This document shows, piece after piece, positions 18,082 to 27,251 of a DNA stretch of 64,000 bases. Source of the stretch: Prevotella communis (lineage in GTDB: Bacteria; Bacteroidota; Bacteroidia; Bacteroidales; Bacteroidaceae); the NCBI RefSeq assembly GCF_022024115.1, contig NZ_CP091792.1, positions 372,001 through 436,000 of the forward strand, written 5' to 3'. A program made the position numbers and the translations under genes. The notes beneath the pieces were generated by a model. The model was not told where the DNA came from. It did no database searches and saw nothing but the letters and a program-made list of their open reading frames with translations. Position 1 is the stretch's first letter, and each line of letters starts with the position of its first letter.

Positions 18082-20133
18082 ATGAATCAGCTACTAAGAT
18101 TTTCTGTTACAATATACATACTCGTATTATCGTTTACGAATGCAAGGGCACAGCATATTCCCTCTGTAACATGGGATAGTCAGAGCCTTATCATTGACGG
18201 TCATCGCGTCTGTCCTGTGATGGGCGAGATACACTATTCGCGCATTCCTGTCAATGAATGGGCTGACGAAGTCAGGAAGATGAAAGAGGGTGGTGTCACT
18301 ATTATTGCCACCTACCTGTTTTGGAATCATATAGAAGAGCAGGAAGGTATCTTCCGCTGGGACGGACAGCGCTCGTTGCGCAACTTCCTGGAAGTGTGTA
18401 AGAAGGAGCAGATGCCAGTTGTCCTGCGCTTGGGACCGTTTTGTCATGGCGAGGTACGTAATGGTGGCATTCCAGACTGGGTCTTTGCTAAAGGCTGTAA
18501 GTTACGTGAACAGAATCCAGTATTTCTGGGCTTAGTCGAAACACTCTATCGTCAGATCTTTACACAGGTGCAGGGCTTGCAGTGGAAAGATGGCGGCCCG
18601 GTCATTGCGGCACAGTTTGATAATGAGTATCATGGACGCGGTGAGTACCTGATGGCCCTTAAACAGATAGCTCTGAAGATAGGCTTCGATTTGCCGTTTT
18701 ATACCCGTACTGGATGGCCGGAGCTGCGCACGCCAGTACCCTTTGGTGAGATGCTTCCCCTTTATGGTGACTATGCCGATGGCTTCTGGGATAAGGAGGT
18801 AACTGAAGGCTGTGGTAATTATTATAAGGCCTTTAATTTCAAAGGCTTCCGTTCTTCTACAGCCATAGGCACCGACCTCTTAGGAAAGCAAGAGGAGAAA
18901 CTCAATGAGGGTGATGAGCAATATCCCTATTTCACCTGTGAACTTGGAGGTGGAATGGCTACCGCTTATCATCGTCGTCCGTACGTCTATCCTGAGGATG
19001 CTTACTCCATGGCATTAGTAAAACTGGGTAGTGGTTCAAACCTCTTGGGATACTATATGTATCATGGCGGTACGAATCCAGAGGGACTCCTCCACACGAT
19101 GAATGAATGTCAGACATCGCCTGGTACGGCCAATAATGACCTACCTGTGATGACCTACGACTTCCAGGCTCCTTTGGGCGAGTTCGGACAGACCTATCCC
19201 CAGTATTATATGTTGCGTCCCCTTCATCTCTTCATGCATGACTGGGGTGAGACTCTGGCACCTATGGAGGCTTCTTTCCCTGCTCCACAGGATCTGAAGA
19301 AAGGTGAGGATACCCAGTTGCGCTGGGCTATAAGAAGTGCAAAGGGAGAGGATGCTTCTGCCTTTATCTTCGTTAATAACTACGAACGTTTCCATAACCT
19401 CTCTGCCAAGAAAAATGTGCAGTTGGAAGCATGTGGCGTAAAACTGCCTAAGTTGACTGTTCCAAGTGGCTGTATGGCAATCTTCCCTGTCAATGTTGAC
19501 GGTATCCGTTATGCTACGGCGCAACTCGTGGCCCGTCGTGACGGAAAAGTCTATATGATGCAGGTTCCTGGCATCCCCTCAACAATCTGTATGACAAATG
19601 GCAAGACGCTGAAGAATGTCAGGCCGCGTGGCACCAGGAACCCCATTTACGATAATATCTATCTGATCACGAAGGCTGAGGCTGAACGTCTTTTCCTGTC
19701 TGAAGAGGAAGAGACAAAGAGTATCGCTCTAGCTGCTGAAAAGGTGAAGGAGGCAGGCCCTTTGCGTACGATTGTGAAGGGTAGGGCTAAAGTGGCTGAG
19801 GCACCATCCGAACAGGATTGGCAGCAAGCTGCAGTCTATAGGATACAGATACCGGCTCCTGACAAAGCTGGGGTAGGGGCGTCTCTTCTTTCCATCTCCT
19901 ATCGTGGCGACTGTGCCCGCTTATATGCCAACGGTCATTTGATAGCCGATAATTTCTATTATGGCCGTCCGTTCCTTTATGGTCTGTGGCGCTTGCCTGA
20001 GAACTGCTCACAACTGGAGCTGCGTATACTTCCATTGCAACCGGATGCGCCTGTCTATCTGCCACGCGAGGCCGATAAGACGGCAGGTGAACAGGTTTAC
20101 AATGTCGAAATCATCCGGAAGAAGGATATTTAA
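18082..20133 (+). CDS. secreted beta-galactosidase, glycoside hydrolase family 35
   Basis: 683 aa from ATG 18082, chosen because it opens a clear signal peptide (hydrophobic core to about residue 20, cleavage near NARA-QH). GH35 catalytic domain with GEIHYSRIP, FWNHIEEQEG and GPFCHGEVRNGG. The proton donor is Glu182 in FDNEYHG and the nucleophile Glu287 in FTCELGGG. A C-terminal beta-sandwich domain follows (about 590-680). It should release terminal beta-galactose from glycans in the periplasm or at the surface. It is not beside a SusC/SusD pair, so no polysaccharide locus is visible. Confidence 0.92.
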   Translation: MNQLLRFSVTIYILVLSFTNARAQHIPSVTWDSQSLIIDGHRVCPVMGEIHYSRIPVNEWADEVRKMKEGGVTIIATYLFWNHIEEQEGIFRWDGQRSLRNFLEVCKKEQMPVVLRLGPFCHGEVRNGGIPDWVFAKGCKLREQNPVFLGLVETLYRQIFTQVQGLQWKDGGPVIAAQFDNEYHGRGEYLMALKQIALKIGFDLPFYTRTGWPELRTPVPFGEMLPLYGDYADGFWDKEVTEGCGNYYKAFNFKGFRSSTAIGTDLLGKQEEKLNEGDEQYPYFTCELGGGMATAYHRRPYVYPEDAYSMALVKLGSGSNLLGYYMYHGGTNPEGLLHTMNECQTSPGTANNDLPVMTYDFQAPLGEFGQTYPQYYMLRPLHLFMHDWGETLAPMEASFPAPQDLKKGEDTQLRWAIRSAKGEDASAFIFVNNYERFHNLSAKKNVQLEACGVKLPKLTVPSGCMAIFPVNVDGIRYATAQLVARRDGKVYMMQVPGIPSTICMTNGKTLKNVRPRGTRNPIYDNIYLITKAEAERLFLSEEEETKSIALAAEKVKEAGPLRTIVKGRAKVAEAPSEQDWQQAAVYRIQIPAPDKAGVGASLLSISYRGDCARLYANGHLIADNFYYGRPFLYGLWRLPENCSQLELRILPLQPDAPVYLPREADKTAGEQVYNVEIIRKKDI

Positions 20134-20167
20134 TGACGAAACATTTGGCAGTCTGACCTATTTTGAG

Positions 20168-20176
20168 TACTTTTGC
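20168..20176 (+). promoter_or_regulatory. -7 promoter element of the acyl-CoA synthetase gene
   Basis: TACTTTTGC on the plus strand, 24 bp before the ATG at 20200. Confidence 0.65.
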
Positions 20177-20199
20177 ACCAACAAATAAAATGGGTTATT

Positions 20200-22008
20200 A
20201 TGCAGATAAACAGCCATCTTTCCCGATTGGTGTATGATGTGGCTGCCAAGTATGGCGACCGCGAGGCGCTGATTTACAAGAACTTCAGTGGTAAAGAGTG
20301 GAAATCATGCTCGTGGAATCAGTTCTCGGGCATTGTAAAACAAGTGGCTAATGCCATGTTGGCTTTAGGCGTTAATGTGCAGGAGAATCTGGGTGTCTTC
20401 TCTCAGAACTCTGTGCAATATCTATTCACCGATTTTGGTGCATGGGGCATCCGTGCCGTTACCATACCTTTCTATGCTACCAGTAGTGAGCAGCAGATAC
20501 AGTTCATGGTCAACGATGCTAAGATCCGCTTCCTGTTTGTGGGTGAGCAGGAACAGTTCGACAAGGCACGTCGTGTGTTCCCCACTTGTCGTTCTTTGGA
20601 ACGTATCATCGTGTTCGACTCAGCAGTAAAACTGCCCGAAGCCGACCCAACCGTGATGTCATTCACCGACTTCCTGAAACTGGGCGAGGGTCTGACTCGT
20701 CAGGCCGAGGTAGAGCAGCGACAGCAGGACGCTACGATGGATGATATTGCCAATATTCTTTATACCAGTGGCACAACGGGCGATTCCAAAGGCGTAATCC
20801 TCTCTATGGGACAGTTCCATGCAGCCATGGAAGCTAACCACAAGGATGTGCCTGTTGATGAGAACGACCGTGTGATGAATTTCCTGCCATTCACGCATAT
20901 CTTTGAGCGTGGCTGGGCTTTGCTTTGTATCTCCGTTGGTGCTCGCCTGATTGTGAATACCTATCCACAGGAGGTACAGAAGTCTATGCGTGAGCAGCAT
21001 CCTACGTGTATGTCCAGCGTGCCCCGTTTCTGGGAGAAGGTGTATCATGGCGTGCAAGAGAAGATAGAGACCAGTGGTACCGTACAGCGCAAGCTCTTCA
21101 GGCATGCGCTTGAGGTAGGTCGCAAGCATAATATTGAGTATCTGGCAGCAGGCAAGCAGCCTCCTATGGCACTGCATCTGGAATACGAGTTGCTCAATAA
21201 GACCGTATTCTCATTGGTGCGTAAGGAACTGGGACTTGAGAATGCTCATTTCTTCCCCACGGCAGGCGCAACCGTAGCTTCTCACGTAGAGGAGTTTGTC
21301 CATAGCATTGGCCTGAACATGGTTGTAGGCTATGGCCTGACCGAGTCTTTGGCCACTGTTTCGTGCGACCATTTAGGAAAGCCTTTCCAAGTAGGTTCTG
21401 TGGGCTTCCCCATCCAGGGCATCGATATCAAGATTGGTGAAGAGGGAGAGATCCTTTTGAAGGGTCCCACCATCACCCGTGGCTATTATAACCGTGATGA
21501 TATCACGGCTCAGTCGTTCACGGCTGATGGCTATTTCAAGACGGGAGACTCTGGTTACCTCAAGGATGGCGAACTCTTCCTGAAGGACCGTATCAAGGAC
21601 CTCTTCAAAACGTCAAACGGAAAATATATCGCTCCGCAGATGATTGAGTCAAAACTCCTGGTTGACAAGTATATCGACCAGATAGCCATCATTGCCGACC
21701 AGCGTAAGTTTGTCTCTGCGCTCATTGTGCCCGAGTATAAGTTACTGGAGGAATATGCGCGTACCCACGATATTGCTTTCAATAGTCGTGAGGACCTTTG
21801 CAAGGATAAGCGTATTATCCGCATGCTCAGCGAGCGTATTGAGACCTTGCAGCAGCAGTTGGCTCATTACGAACAGGTGAAGCGATTCACGTTGCTCCCC
21901 AAGGGCTTCTCCATGGAGCGTGGAGAACTGACAAACACGCTGAAAATCAAGCGTCGCGTACTCAACGAGAACTACAAGGCTGAGATTGATAAAATGTACG
22001 AGGAATAA
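20200..22008 (+). CDS. long-chain acyl-CoA synthetase (AMP-binding)
   Basis: 602 aa of the ANL superfamily. P-loop-like YTSGTTGDSKG (near residue 190), GYGLTES, and the TGDSGYLKDG plus KDLFKTSNGKYI hinge and C-terminal lysine region. It activates fatty acids to acyl-CoA through an acyl-adenylate. ATG 20200 is preferred over an upstream in-frame TTG that falls in the promoter. Three bases separate its stop from prfB, so the two are probably cotranscribed. Confidence 0.9.
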   Translation: MQINSHLSRLVYDVAAKYGDREALIYKNFSGKEWKSCSWNQFSGIVKQVANAMLALGVNVQENLGVFSQNSVQYLFTDFGAWGIRAVTIPFYATSSEQQIQFMVNDAKIRFLFVGEQEQFDKARRVFPTCRSLERIIVFDSAVKLPEADPTVMSFTDFLKLGEGLTRQAEVEQRQQDATMDDIANILYTSGTTGDSKGVILSMGQFHAAMEANHKDVPVDENDRVMNFLPFTHIFERGWALLCISVGARLIVNTYPQEVQKSMREQHPTCMSSVPRFWEKVYHGVQEKIETSGTVQRKLFRHALEVGRKHNIEYLAAGKQPPMALHLEYELLNKTVFSLVRKELGLENAHFFPTAGATVASHVEEFVHSIGLNMVVGYGLTESLATVSCDHLGKPFQVGSVGFPIQGIDIKIGEEGEILLKGPTITRGYYNRDDITAQSFTADGYFKTGDSGYLKDGELFLKDRIKDLFKTSNGKYIAPQMIESKLLVDKYIDQIAIIADQRKFVSALIVPEYKLLEEYARTHDIAFNSREDLCKDKRIIRMLSERIETLQQQLAHYEQVKRFTLLPKGFSMERGELTNTLKIKRRVLNENYKAEIDKMYEE

Positions 22009-22011
22009 AGA

Positions 22012-23133
22012 ATGATAACACAGGATCAATTAAAAGACGTATTAGACAGAGCCGAGAAGCTGTTTCACTATCTGAAGATAGACCAGAAACAGATTGAATT
22101 CGAAGAAGAAGATCTTCGTACTCAGGCGCCTGACTTCTGGGAAGACCCCAAGCGTGCTGAGGAGCAGATGAAGAAGGTAAAGGCTATCAAGAAATGGATT
22201 GATGGCTATAATGATGTACGTACCAAGGCCGACGAATTGCAGCTGGCCTTCGATTTCTATAAAGACGAGATGGTGACCGAGCAGGAGGTGGATGAAGACT
22301 ACCAGAAGGCTGTCGATGCCATCGAGGAACTGGAACTTATGAATATGCTGCGCCAGAAGGAAGACCCCATGGACTGCGTGCTCAAGATTAACTCTGGTGC
22401 TGGTGGTACTGAGGCTCAGGACTGGGCGCAGATGCTGATGCGTATGTATATGCGCTGGGCTGAGGCTCATGGCTATAAAGTCACAATCAGTAACTTGCTC
22501 GACGGTGACGAGGCTGGTATCAAGAGTGTCACCATGCAGATAGAGGGTGGCGAGTTTGCCTATGGCTTCCTGAAGAGTGAGAATGGCGTGCACCGTTTGG
22601 TGCGTGTGTCACCCTATAATGCGCAGGGTAAGCGAATGACATCCTTCGCTTCTGTCTTCGTTTCGCCCCTTGTCGATGATACCATCGAGGTATATGTTGA
22701 CCCCGCTAAGTTGTCGTGGGATACTTTCCGTTCAAGCGGTGCTGGTGGTCAGAACGTGAACAAGGTGGAATCGGGTGTGCGCCTGCGTTATTGGTACACC
22801 GACCCTGATACGGGCGAGGAAGAGGAAATCCTCATTGAGAATACGGAGACGCGCGACCAGCCAAAGAATAAGGAGCGTGCTATGGCGCTGCTCCGTTCAC
22901 AACTCTATGACCGTGCCATGAAGAAACGTCTTGAGGCACAGGCTAAGATTGAGGCTGGCAAGAAGAAAATCGAGTGGGGTAGTCAGATCCGTTCTTATGT
23001 CTTTGATGACAAGCGAGTCAAGGACCATCGTACCAATTTCGAGACCCGTGATGTCGACAGCGTGATGAATGGTAAGCTGGATGGCTTTATCAAGGCATAC
23101 CTCATGGAGTTTCCAGTAAGTGATGAAGATTAA
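22012..23133 (+). CDS. prfB: peptide chain release factor 2
   Basis: 373 aa in one uninterrupted frame. GGQ motif in SSGAGGQNVNKVESGV (residue about 245), essential for peptidyl-tRNA hydrolysis. The stop-codon recognition tripeptide region reads SPY (in VSPYNAQGKRMTSF) where E. coli RF2 has SPF. No in-frame TGA and no CTTTGAC shift site occurs in the first 30 codons, so this gene lacks the programmed +1 frameshift that autoregulates many prfB genes. Recognises UAA and UGA. Confidence 0.95.
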   Translation: MITQDQLKDVLDRAEKLFHYLKIDQKQIEFEEEDLRTQAPDFWEDPKRAEEQMKKVKAIKKWIDGYNDVRTKADELQLAFDFYKDEMVTEQEVDEDYQKAVDAIEELELMNMLRQKEDPMDCVLKINSGAGGTEAQDWAQMLMRMYMRWAEAHGYKVTISNLLDGDEAGIKSVTMQIEGGEFAYGFLKSENGVHRLVRVSPYNAQGKRMTSFASVFVSPLVDDTIEVYVDPAKLSWDTFRSSGAGGQNVNKVESGVRLRYWYTDPDTGEEEEILIENTETRDQPKNKERAMALLRSQLYDRAMKKRLEAQAKIEAGKKKIEWGSQIRSYVFDDKRVKDHRTNFETRDVDSVMNGKLDGFIKAYLMEFPVSDED

Positions 23134-23159
23134 TACCTAACATTAAATTTCATATTACT

Positions 23160-23309
23160 ATGTCTAAAGAAAAGCATTTAAACGCTAAGCAGAAGGCTTA
23201 CGCTGAGAAACAAGAAAAAGAGGGACGCAAAGTAGTTAACTGGATTTTCGGAATCCTGATTCTTTTTGCCATCGCCTTCTGTGCTTACACTATCTACAAT
23301 TTCGCTTAA
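23160..23309 (+). CDS. 49-aa single-pass membrane protein
   Basis: Small gene between prfB and the CYTH gene. A Lys/Glu-rich, probably cytoplasmic N-terminus (residues 1-26) is followed by one hydrophobic helix (about residues 27-46) and a short tail ending in NFA. It lies 26 bp after prfB and 3 bp before the next start, so it is embedded in a tight transcript. No function is recognised; the reading frame, spacing and clear helix argue that it is real. Confidence 0.72.
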   Translation: MSKEKHLNAKQKAYAEKQEKEGRKVVNWIFGILILFAIAFCAYTIYNFA

Positions 23310-23312
23310 TCT

Positions 23313-23798
23313 ATGAGCGGAATGGAGATAGAACGGAAATTCTTGGTGCGCGGCAATGATTTCAAAAGCCGCGCACACAAGAGTTATCGTATTAAGCAAG
23401 GTTATATCAGTAGCGGGAATGGACGCACGGTACGTGTTCGTATCCGTGATAATCAAGGCTTCCTGACCATCAAGGGTCCTTCGCTCGATGGCGGCTTGAG
23501 TCGTTATGAGTTCGAGAAGGAGATTGCTCTTGAAGAAGCTAATCAGCTTTTCATGATTTGTGAACCTGGCGTTATCGATAAGACCCGCTATCTTGTTGCC
23601 AGTGGCAAACATACCTTCGAGGTCGATGAGTTCTATGGCGACAACGATGGATTGGTGATAGCCGAGGTAGAACTGTCATCACCTGACGAACCCTACGAAA
23701 AGCCCGATTTCATCGGTGAGGAAGTCACTGGTGATAAGCGATATTATAATTCGCACCTGCGTAAGAATCCTTATAAAATGTGGAAGAACGAGGCCTGA
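23313..23798 (+). CDS. CYTH-domain triphosphatase-like protein
   Basis: 161 aa. The N-terminal ExExK signature MEIERKFLV (residues 4-12) and further charged strands (RVRIRD, LTIKGP, YEFEKEI, VAEVELSSP) form the triphosphate tunnel of CYTH enzymes. Family members hydrolyse inorganic triphosphate or related substrates. An alternative start is ATG 23322. The 3' end is part of the downstream terminator. Confidence 0.88.
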   Translation: MSGMEIERKFLVRGNDFKSRAHKSYRIKQGYISSGNGRTVRVRIRDNQGFLTIKGPSLDGGLSRYEFEKEIALEEANQLFMICEPGVIDKTRYLVASGKHTFEVDEFYGDNDGLVIAEVELSSPDEPYEKPDFIGEEVTGDKRYYNSHLRKNPYKMWKNEA

Positions 23799-23820
23799 CT
23801 CTTCTTCCACATTTTTCTTT
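23775..23820 (+). terminator. bidirectional terminator
   Basis: A 14-bp perfect stem (23775-23788 with 23802-23815), 13-nt loop containing the CYTH stop codon, A-rich on one side and T-rich on the other. Lies between convergent genes, so it can serve both strands. Confidence 0.85.
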
Positions 23821-23829
23821 TTATAATTA

Positions 23830-24228
23830 TTACATTGTTTCTTTTTTGCATTTTATAATTCTCCGTAGGAGTAGTCCCACGCCTACTGCCAAGGTGCACC
23901 CTACGGCATCGGCTGCCAGGTCAAGCCATTCGCCGGAACGGTTGGTGGTGCAATAGGCCTGCACCAGTTCAATGACTCCTCCCATCAGGGTTGGGGCAAG
24001 CCATGCCCAAAGGAATAGTTTTTGTTTGTTAAGGCTTTGGTGACTGCGCAGGTATTCAAACCAGATGACCGAGCAAGTTCCTCCATACATCACGAAGTGT
24101 GTCCATTTATCCAGGAAGTTGATGCTGGGCAATTCGATATAGTCAGGCGGTAAGAACCAAATAGACAGATACCAAACAAGTGCCAAACACACCAGCGAGA
24201 GGGGATATTTCTTAAAAAATCGTATCAT
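23830..24228 (-). CDS. VanZ-family membrane protein
   Basis: 132 aa with four predicted transmembrane helices. The VanZ-like core is DKWTHFVMYGG, then GGVIELVQAY and GEWLDLAADAVGC, with Glu and Asp residues in the helices. Family function is poorly known (VanZ gives low-level teicoplanin resistance in enterococci). Divergent from the sodium symporter gene. Confidence 0.85.
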   Translation of the reverse strand: MIRFFKKYPLSLVCLALVWYLSIWFLPPDYIELPSINFLDKWTHFVMYGGTCSVIWFEYLRSHQSLNKQKLFLWAWLAPTLMGGVIELVQAYCTTNRSGEWLDLAADAVGCTLAVGVGLLLRRIIKCKKETM

Positions 24229-24255
24229 TTTTGTATTTTTACTTTCAATCAGGGC

Positions 24256-24264
24256 GCAAAAGTA
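24256..24264 (-). promoter_or_regulatory. -7 promoter element of the VanZ-like gene
   Basis: TACTTTTGC on the minus strand, 27 bp before the start at 24228. Confidence 0.65.
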
Positions 24265-24276
24265 CGAAATATTTTA

Positions 24277-24285
24277 TAATTTTGC
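24277..24285 (+). promoter_or_regulatory. -7 promoter element of the sodium symporter gene
   Basis: TAATTTTGC on the plus strand, 39 bp before ATG 24325; back-to-back with the VanZ promoter. Confidence 0.65.
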
Positions 24286-24324
24286 AAGCGATTTCAAAAA
24301 ATAGGGATTCAGGTTTATAGAAAG

Positions 24325-25722
24325 ATGACAACAGAGAGAGCAAATTTCGGAACTAAATTAGGCATCATACTTGCTACTGCCGGTTCGGCTGTAGGACTTG
24401 GAAATGTATGGCGTTTCCCTTATATGACAGGTCAGAACGGTGGTGCCGCTTTCCTTTTGATATACATCGCATGCGTCGTTATCCTGGGTGTACCCTGTAT
24501 GCTCAATGAGTTTATCATTGGTCGCAGGGCTCAGGCAAATACGGCTCGTGCCTATTCCAAGTTGGCTAATGGCACTCCTTGGCGGTTGATTGGCCTGTTT
24601 GGCGTGTTCACCGGCTTTATGATCACCGGCTATTATGTTGTTGTTTCAGGTTGGTGCCTGCAGTATATCTATGCCTCTGTAGCCGGTCATCTGAATGGTG
24701 ATGCCTCTTACGTAAAGAGTTATTTCGATACCTTTGCCGCGCATCCCTGGAAACCTATCCTGTGGATGCTTGTATTCATGCTGATGTGCCATTTCATCAT
24801 CTCCAAAGGTGTGGAAAAAGGTATTGAGCGTGCCTCTAAGCTGATGATGCCCCTGCTGTTTATCCTGCTGATCATCATCGCTGTTGCATCGTGTTTGTTG
24901 CCAGGCGCAGGTCGAGGTATATCTTTCCTGTTTAATCCCGATTTCTCTGGCGTTGACAGCAAGACCTTCCTTGGCGCCTTAGGTCAGGCTTTCTATTCAC
25001 TGAGTCTCGGCATGGGCTGCCTGTGTACCTATGCCAGCTATTTCAAGCGCGACACGCATCTCACGAAGTCTGCCGTGCAGATTGTAGCTATCGATACACT
25101 GGTAGCCGTGTTGGCAGGTCTGATGATATTCCCAGCCTTCTTTGCCAGCTATCCTGATGCGGCCGATAAGTTGGCCGACCCAGAGTTGGCTGGTCAGTAT
25201 TCTGGTCCTGGCCTGGTGTTTATAACCCTGCCCAATGTCTTCCAGCAGGCATTCTCTGGTGCTCCGCTGATAGGCGAGCTGGTGGCATTGCTGTTCTATT
25301 CCCTGCTGTCGCTTGCTGCCCTCACCTCTCTGATGTCACTTCACGAGGTAAGCACAGCCTTTTTCCATGAGGAGTTGAAGATATCCAGGAAATGGGGTGC
25401 TGCTATTGTTACAGTTCTTTGTGCGCTGATAGGCGTGTTCTGTTCGCTTTCGTATGGCGACACGCGTGAGTGGCTCGTCTTTGGCGGACAGTCACTTTTC
25501 GGTTGGTTCGACTTCCTCACAGGTCAGATATTCCTGCCTACAGGCGGACTGCTCACCTGTTTGTTTCTGGGCTGGTATGTACCAAAACATATTGTGAAAG
25601 AAGAATTTACGAATGAAGGCACATTGCGTGGCCGATTCTTTGGAATCTACCTGTTTGCTGTGCGTTATGTATGTCCCATCTGTATTCTACTTATCTTCTT
25701 ACATCAGTTTGGTGTGATTTGA
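24325..25722 (+). CDS. neurotransmitter:sodium symporter family transporter
   Basis: 465 aa with eleven to twelve transmembrane helices. The N-terminal LeuT-fold signature is AGSAVGLGNVWRFPY, with sodium and substrate contacts in helix 1, followed by GQNGGAAFLLIY. It is expected to import amino acids or similar solutes with Na+. Substrate cannot be told from sequence. The next gene starts 1 bp after its stop. Confidence 0.9.
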   Translation: MTTERANFGTKLGIILATAGSAVGLGNVWRFPYMTGQNGGAAFLLIYIACVVILGVPCMLNEFIIGRRAQANTARAYSKLANGTPWRLIGLFGVFTGFMITGYYVVVSGWCLQYIYASVAGHLNGDASYVKSYFDTFAAHPWKPILWMLVFMLMCHFIISKGVEKGIERASKLMMPLLFILLIIIAVASCLLPGAGRGISFLFNPDFSGVDSKTFLGALGQAFYSLSLGMGCLCTYASYFKRDTHLTKSAVQIVAIDTLVAVLAGLMIFPAFFASYPDAADKLADPELAGQYSGPGLVFITLPNVFQQAFSGAPLIGELVALLFYSLLSLAALTSLMSLHEVSTAFFHEELKISRKWGAAIVTVLCALIGVFCSLSYGDTREWLVFGGQSLFGWFDFLTGQIFLPTGGLLTCLFLGWYVPKHIVKEEFTNEGTLRGRFFGIYLFAVRYVCPICILLIFLHQFGVI

Positions 25723-25723
25723 C

Positions 25724-26641
25724 ATGAAACTTAGTGATCTTTTTTATCTGAACCGTCATGATCGTCGTATCCTGCTGGTTCTACTCTCTGTGGCTGCTGT
25801 GGCCTTTGGCTTGATGTTCTTTGTGGATGAAAAAGGGGAAGAACCTACTAGTTATGCTGGTTTTGCTGGCTCAACTAGTTCTACTAGTAAGACTAGTCCC
25901 ACTAGTTCTCCCTCTTACTACCAGCAACCCGCGCGTCGCCCTGAGCGTTTTGCCTTTGACCCTAATACGGCTGATAGCACCCAACTGCTCAGACTTGGCC
26001 TGCAACCTTGGCAAGTCAGGAATATCTATAAGTATCGTGCTTCAGGCGGCATCTATCGCAAGAAGGAAGACTTTGCCCGTCTCTATGGCCTCACGGTGAA
26101 GCAGTATCGTGAGCTGGAACCTTATATCCATATCTCTGCCGACTATCTGCCTGCCTCCACGCTGATAAAGGAAGAACAACGTCAAGAGCAACAAGTAGAG
26201 CAACGAGTGGAGCACCAGCGCGACACCCTGCGCTTTCCCGTGAAGATTGCCGAGGGTGAGCATATCGATTTGAATGCTGCCGACACCTCTTTGTATAAAA
26301 AGGTGCCAGGCATAGGCAGTTACTATTCGCGCAAGATTGCCGAGTATGGACGCAGACTGGGAGGCTATGTCAGTACCAATCAGTTAGACGAGATAGAAAA
26401 CTTCCCTTCAGAGGCAAAGAAATATTTCTCTGTCAATGCATCCAATGTGCATCAGCTGAATGTCAATCGCCTGTCATTAAACGAACTGAAGCGCCATCCT
26501 TATATCAATTACTATCAGGCCAAGGCCATCATCGACCATCGTCGTCTGCAAGGTCCCCTTCATTCCTTGTCCGAGTTGCGTCTCTTGCCAGACTTCTCTC
26601 CTGAGGCCATCAAGCGACTGGAACCCTATGTCTGCTACTAA
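25724..26641 (+). CDS. helix-hairpin-helix (ComEA-like) protein
   Basis: 305 aa. One N-terminal transmembrane helix (residues about 16-34), a Thr/Ser-rich linker, then three helix-hairpin-helix units: FDPNTADSTQLLRLGL, IDLNAADTSLYKKVPGIG and LNVNRLSLNELKRHP. HhH repeats bind DNA non-specifically; ComEA-like anchored proteins bind DNA in the periplasm, but a role in uptake is inference. The linker DNA (25874-25909) is a 9-bp tandem repeat with ACTAGT at each step. Confidence 0.8.
   Translation: MKLSDLFYLNRHDRRILLVLLSVAAVAFGLMFFVDEKGEEPTSYAGFAGSTSSTSKTSPTSSPSYYQQPARRPERFAFDPNTADSTQLLRLGLQPWQVRNIYKYRASGGIYRKKEDFARLYGLTVKQYRELEPYIHISADYLPASTLIKEEQRQEQQVEQRVEHQRDTLRFPVKIAEGEHIDLNAADTSLYKKVPGIGSYYSRKIAEYGRRLGGYVSTNQLDEIENFPSEAKKYFSVNASNVHQLNVNRLSLNELKRHPYINYYQAKAIIDHRRLQGPLHSLSELRLLPDFSPEAIKRLEPYVCY
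25847..25909 (+). repeat. 9-bp tandem repeat ACTAGTNNN
   Basis: ACTAGT occurs at 25847, 25874, 25883, 25892 and 25901; the last four are exactly 9 bp apart. It encodes Thr-Ser-X units in the linker of the HhH protein, so copy changes stay in frame. Confidence 0.85.
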
Positions 26642-26656
26642 GAAGACGTTTTCTTT

Positions 26657-27097
26657 TCACCACTCATAATCCTCGATGAAACCGTCGAAAATGATGTCGC
26701 CGTTCCAGCCGGCCTCACGGAAATACTGGCGTATCTCCTCCTGAACGGCAGGAGGGATGAGGCGCGTGCCATTGCGATACTCATAATAATAGGTGTGGCA
26801 ATGCTTGCTGATGAGGCTCTGACGCACGTATGGCTCCACCCGTTTGGGCATGTCGTCATTGAAGATGTGCATCATGCCCTTGGCATACTTCACCTTCTCA
26901 GCCTTGCGGAAAAGGGAACAGTTGGCTGTGCCTACATCTTGAAAACGGGGATTGACACAAGAGTAAGTACTTCTGGAGTCAGACATCTGCTGACCCACCA
27001 GATAGTGCAGGCAACGCTCCTTTAATGGACACTTGTCTGCGAAACAAAAAGTATAGCCATTTTCGGCTTTTTCTTTGAAGATATCTTTTTCTTTCAT
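26657..27097 (-). CDS. DUF6078-like protein of unknown function
   Basis: 146 aa, convergent with the HhH gene. Cys-rich N-terminal half (CFADKCPLKERCLHY, SCVNP, NCSLF) suggests a bound metal or structural cysteines; the C-terminal half has YYYEYRNGTRLIP and a Trp-containing acidic tail. I recall this as a Bacteroidota-restricted family of unknown function. No role can be read from its neighbours. Confidence 0.7.
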   Translation of the reverse strand: MKEKDIFKEKAENGYTFCFADKCPLKERCLHYLVGQQMSDSRSTYSCVNPRFQDVGTANCSLFRKAEKVKYAKGMMHIFNDDMPKRVEPYVRQSLISKHCHTYYYEYRNGTRLIPPAVQEEIRQYFREAGWNGDIIFDGFIEDYEW

Positions 27098-27109
27098 GTT
27101 TTTTTATTA

Positions 27110-27133
27110 GGAGTTAAGGAGTTAAGAAGTTAA
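27110..27133. repeat. 8-bp tandem repeat, GGAGTTAA x3
   Basis: Three units (GGAGTTAA twice, then GAAGTTAA) upstream of the DUF6078-like gene, in the 27098-27152 gap next to the left end of the VapE unit. Confidence 0.8.
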
Positions 27134-27152
27134 GACAATAGTTTTTCTTTCA

Positions 27153-27251
27153 CCTCTCACTCAAATCTCTTGAAACGCCCTGTGGTAAAGGCTTTGAGGG
27201 CGGTGAGAGGGTATTTTGACCTCTCACTCACCTCTCACTGCCCTCTCACTC
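27153..27251 (+). repeat. left inverted repeat of the VapE unit
   Basis: Contains CCTCTCACT four times and its complement once. It pairs with 28761-28860 in the opposite orientation: the outer 10 bp and an inner stretch of about 40 bp are nearly identical, while a middle stretch of about 25 bp diverges. It overlaps the VapE stop codon (27250-27252). Confidence 0.85.
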
